Shown piece by piece: positions 14,209 through 16,571 of a stretch of 16,571 nucleotides of DNA (position 1 is the first letter of the stretch; every line of letters starts with the position of its first letter). A program made the position numbers and the translations under genes. The stretch covers positions 13,051 to 29,621 of the forward strand of contig DHTG01000062.1 in NCBI GenBank assembly GCA_002411545.1. The letters run 5' to 3'. The notes beneath the pieces are model-generated. The model was not told the origin of the DNA, did not search any database, and saw only the letters and a program-made list of their open reading frames with translations. Origin of the DNA: Bacteroidales bacterium UBA5266 (GTDB lineage: Bacteria; Bacteroidota; Bacteroidia; Bacteroidales; WCHB1-69).

Positions 14209-16278
14209 TTACGGTCGAAGCAATTGTAATTTGCGGGTAATGATTCCCTGCGATGTTTCTATCTTCAAAAAATACATTCCTTGGGATAGTTGACTGATAT
14301 CGAAGGTATATATGTGATTGTTTACCGTATATTTTTGTTGCAGTTTTCCTTTAATATCATACAGCTGAACCTGTTGGATGATAAGGTCAGGGTGTTCGAT
14401 AGTAAACTGTTGGTTAGCAGGATTGGGATATATTTTTACATCTACAAGCTGTTTATCCTTATCGTTGATAGCATTGATTCCAGATGTATAGCTAAACTCC
14501 CATCCGTCGTAGGTGTTTTGTTCGTCGGTTTGAAAAACAAACATCAGGGTATTCGTGTGAAAAACAAACGATGTATCGTGGATGTCGCCCGATAGGGCTA
14601 CTAATAACACACTGGGGCTAACACTCTGATCGTAAATATATAAAATATCTTTATCTTTCTCGGTTTCAAATTTAGTAAAGTCAATAAAGATAAGATTCAC
14701 CCCGTTTATCTTTAGGCGTGTTTTACAGTTTGTGAAATTATTATACCTGTGAGTACCACTGCCATCTTCCACCTTGCCCGACGGCGTGGAAAGCATTTGC
14801 AGTACACCGCAATAAGTTGGAACACTCGAAGCATAGTTCACCTTAAATCCTTTTTCGGTGTTTTCATGATTGGTTTTCAAGTGCAGCTCAATATAAGAAG
14901 ATAAAACCGTTAAAGAGAGATTTCCCGAATCATTCGTAATCACATAATTCATTAGGTTATCATCTTCTGAATCAATAAAAAGGCTGTCGTTTTCGGCTAT
15001 TTGAAAGTCAAGGTTAAGTTTTATAAACACTATGCTATCGTGGTCGGGTTGTATGCGCCAGGTGTAATCCATGTTATTGGGATACTGTTTCGTAGCCCCG
15101 CTTCCATCATCGAAAGAGCCATTCAAAGCGGTCAAGGTACGACTGCCTGTAAAGTTTAGCGAAGGATAGGTATAGGTTGATGTATCGGGATAGGCGTTGA
15201 TAATGATTTCCTGTGCCAGATTGAAATTGTTTCCTCCCGGCGAAAGGGCATCGGTATAGAAATAGCCGTCCATATATCCGTCCCATCCGAAGTTAAAATG
15301 ATAATAATAAGCAGAATCGGTTTTCTGATAGCCATCACACACAAATCCGTGGCCGTTGATGTCGGGCACACTCCATCCGGCATAATAAAGCGGAATGTTG
15401 TTGTTTAAGTGTGTAACTATCAAACTATCCCAATCCAAATCGCAGCTATCTCTAAACACATAAGCCGTTTGAGGGGAATACTTGAAATAGGTACGCAAGG
15501 CATAGGCTGCTTTGTGGTTATACATACCCGAAGAGGTAGGACCGTAAACCATATCGACGGCCACCCCGCAATGATGAATCAGCAATGACATGGCCGGATT
15601 GATTTCTTCGGGCACATCGGTCATGGCATCGTAATCGTAGTGCGTTTGACCGAAATCGGCCGAAAGGTTGCCGTAGGTGTCGTGTGTATAAGAATAAGAA
15701 GCCGTTCCTGTATCGGGGAAACGGAAATAATACATCAATTGTGCCATGGCTGTAGCCACACATCCGGTAACGCAACGCCCGTTAGTACCGGCCTCATCTT
15801 GCGGACAATAATAATTATAGTACATGCCTTGCCCCCATTTCGAAGTCAACAGAGGAGCTACTTTATCGATGTCGTTATCAAAATCTTTTCTGGGATGCAG
15901 CCATGCCGACCAATCAGGATGTGTAGTGCAAGCCTGTGTTTGTTTGATCAATAGGATTTGATTGGCATAATTATCCATCCACATTTGAACCGGCGGAATG
16001 ATATTATTTGCTTGAAATGTTGTGTTATTGGAGAATGCAAGCACAGGCACACTGCTTTTATCAGCAGCAATAAGTACATAGGCCTGATCGGCATTAAATA
16101 CATAAAAAAGAGTGTCGTGATGATTGGCAATTTCAATATGTGCACATTGAGTGATTGCTTTTTGATGTTTTGCAAAAAATAACTGTGCCACTTGCCGAGC
16201 CTCCGAATAGGCAACGGGCTGTGCCTGCGACAAGGAAACAATCATTATTCCTATACTTAGGATACATAACTTTCTCAT
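14209..16278 (-). CDS. Secreted C10 (streptopain-like) cysteine protease with CUB-like modules and T9SS tail
   Basis: The 689-residue protein should be made as an exported zymogen. Parts in order: Sec signal peptide (about 1-20), a Spi-type propeptide (about 21-130, AYVLIAADKSSVPVLAFS), and a C10 peptidase domain (about 140-365). The nucleophile is C173 in RCVTGCVATAMAQ, the catalytic His is H310 in NGHGFVCDGY, and the HFNFGWDGY segment (N329, W332) completes the site. Two CUB-like beta-sandwich modules follow (about 372-485, FDDGSGATKQYPNN; about 490-598, VEDGSGTHRYNN), then a T9SS sorting domain (about 612-689: VKIYPNPANQQF, QGMYFLKI). Relatives include SpeB and PrtT-type proteases that degrade host or environmental proteins. 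The gene is monocistronic with palindromes at both ends. Its catalytic part is GC-richer (about 50%) than its C-terminal part (about 32% near 14,300). Confidence 0.93.
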   Translation of the reverse strand: MRKLCILSIGIMIVSLSQAQPVAYSEARQVAQLFFAKHQKAITQCAHIEIANHHDTLFYVFNADQAYVLIAADKSSVPVLAFSNNTTFQANNIIPPVQMWMDNYANQILLIKQTQACTTHPDWSAWLHPRKDFDNDIDKVAPLLTSKWGQGMYYNYYCPQDEAGTNGRCVTGCVATAMAQLMYYFRFPDTGTASYSYTHDTYGNLSADFGQTHYDYDAMTDVPEEINPAMSLLIHHCGVAVDMVYGPTSSGMYNHKAAYALRTYFKYSPQTAYVFRDSCDLDWDSLIVTHLNNNIPLYYAGWSVPDINGHGFVCDGYQKTDSAYYYHFNFGWDGYMDGYFYTDALSPGGNNFNLAQEIIINAYPDTSTYTYPSLNFTGSRTLTALNGSFDDGSGATKQYPNNMDYTWRIQPDHDSIVFIKLNLDFQIAENDSLFIDSEDDNLMNYVITNDSGNLSLTVLSSYIELHLKTNHENTEKGFKVNYASSVPTYCGVLQMLSTPSGKVEDGSGTHRYNNFTNCKTRLKINGVNLIFIDFTKFETEKDKDILYIYDQSVSPSVLLVALSGDIHDTSFVFHTNTLMFVFQTDEQNTYDGWEFSYTSGINAINDKDKQLVDVKIYPNPANQQFTIEHPDLIIQQVQLYDIKGKLQQKYTVNNHIYTFDISQLSQGMYFLKIETSQGIITRKLQLLRP

Positions 16279-16304
16279 GGCGGTAATGTTTTTAAAAATC
16301 TTTG

Positions 16305-16312
16305 CAAAAATA
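16305..16312 (-). promoter_or_regulatory. -7 element for the C10 protease gene
   Basis: The minus strand reads TATTTTTG, matching TAnnTTTG, 26 bp before the ATG at 16276-16278. The leader would be about 20 bases. No -33 box is evident; the upstream DNA is the folC-side repeat region. Confidence 0.45.
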
Positions 16313-16366
16313 CATTAATTACAAAGACATTGCCCCTACGACATTAAAATATAATATACAACATTA

Positions 16367-16408
16367 AAATCTTGTAGAGACGTTGCATGCAACCTCTCTA
16401 CAAGATTT
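16367..16408. repeat. REP-like palindrome, type A copy 3 (overlaps the folC 3' end)
   Basis: The arms CTTGTAGAGACGTTGCA and TGCAACCTCTCTACAAG are inverses except for one C-C pair (16381/16394), and the stem is extended by AAAT/ATTT. Its inner 13 bases per arm match copies 1 and 2 apart from that base. The folC stop codon (16398-16400) and last two codons lie in its right arm. Confidence 0.8.
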
Positions 16409-16571
16409 CGGCTACAATAAAGGCGCTTCCTCCAACAAACACCACATCCTGATTGTCGGCCTCTGTTTTTGCAGCTCGATAGGCGGCCTTTACGCTTGTA
16501 TATGATTTTCCGTATAATTGATGTTGTTGTGCTTTTTCACACAACAGATTTACATCCAATCCTCTTGGTAT
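16398..16571 (-). CDS. folC: Folylpolyglutamate/dihydrofolate synthase, C-terminal end (partial)
   Basis: The last 57 codons are visible, ending in TAG at 16398-16400. They read IPRGLDVNLLCEKAQ..., TSVKAAYRAA..., and end NQDVVFVGGSAFIVAEIL, the closing strand and helix of FolC (a VxGSxxxVxE pattern) in the second Rossmann-like domain. FolC adds glutamate to folates and, in the bifunctional type, joins dihydropteroate to glutamate, using ATP in the cytoplasm. The N-terminal ATP-binding part is outside the window. The end of the coding sequence runs into the type A palindrome, which supplies the stop codon. The assignment rests on a short stretch; a related Mur-ligase family member is the alternative. 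Confidence 0.8.
   Translation of the reverse strand: MPRGLDVNLLCEKAQQHQLYGKSYTSVKAAYRAAKTEADNQDVVFVGGSAFIVAEIL

Overview
The window is a piece of a chromosome from a low-GC member of the Bacteroidota, most likely Bacteroidales-like. Evidence: two proteins end in type IX secretion (Por) sorting domains, several genes follow the Bacteroidetes -7 promoter element TAnnTTTG, start codons sit in A/T-rich context without Shine-Dalgarno sequences, there is an HU-related DNA-binding protein of the Bacteroidetes type, and the tRNA gene does not encode CCA. I cannot name the species.

Left part (1-4660): the start of a small lipoprotein gene on the minus strand, then mutS (mismatch repair) on the minus strand, starting at TTG. 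A divergent plus-strand gene encodes an orphan T9SS-secreted protein and ends at a clear intrinsic terminator. Middle (4731-7632): a tight three-gene plus-strand operon with two rhomboid intramembrane proteases in tandem, spaced 3 bp, and a membrane-anchored endonuclease/exonuclease/phosphatase (EEP) family protein 1 bp further on. It meets a minus-strand PlsC-type acyltransferase head-on with a 3-bp gap. Upstream of the acyltransferase lies tRNA-Glu(UUC), and beyond it a 225-residue protein I do not recognise, with the best-formed promoter in the window.

Right part: gcvP (single-chain glycine decarboxylase) on the plus strand, with GC content rising strongly toward its 3' end. Then comes a repeat-rich island (about 13,050-14,190): REP-like palindromes in the order B-A ... 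A-B flank a gene for an HU-related DNA-binding protein and a seven-unit, 22-23-bp tandem array whose core contains the palindrome ATGCGCAT. On the minus strand follow a secreted C10 (streptopain-like) cysteine protease with two CUB-like modules and a T9SS tail, and the 3' end of folC, whose stop codon lies inside a third A-type palindrome.

Most of the genes are ordinary housekeeping or envelope genes. The part least explained by known annotation is the 13.05-14.19 kb island: a nucleoid-protein gene with a long leader, an iteron-like array and symmetric palindrome pairs. Its function is unknown and I make no firm claim for one.
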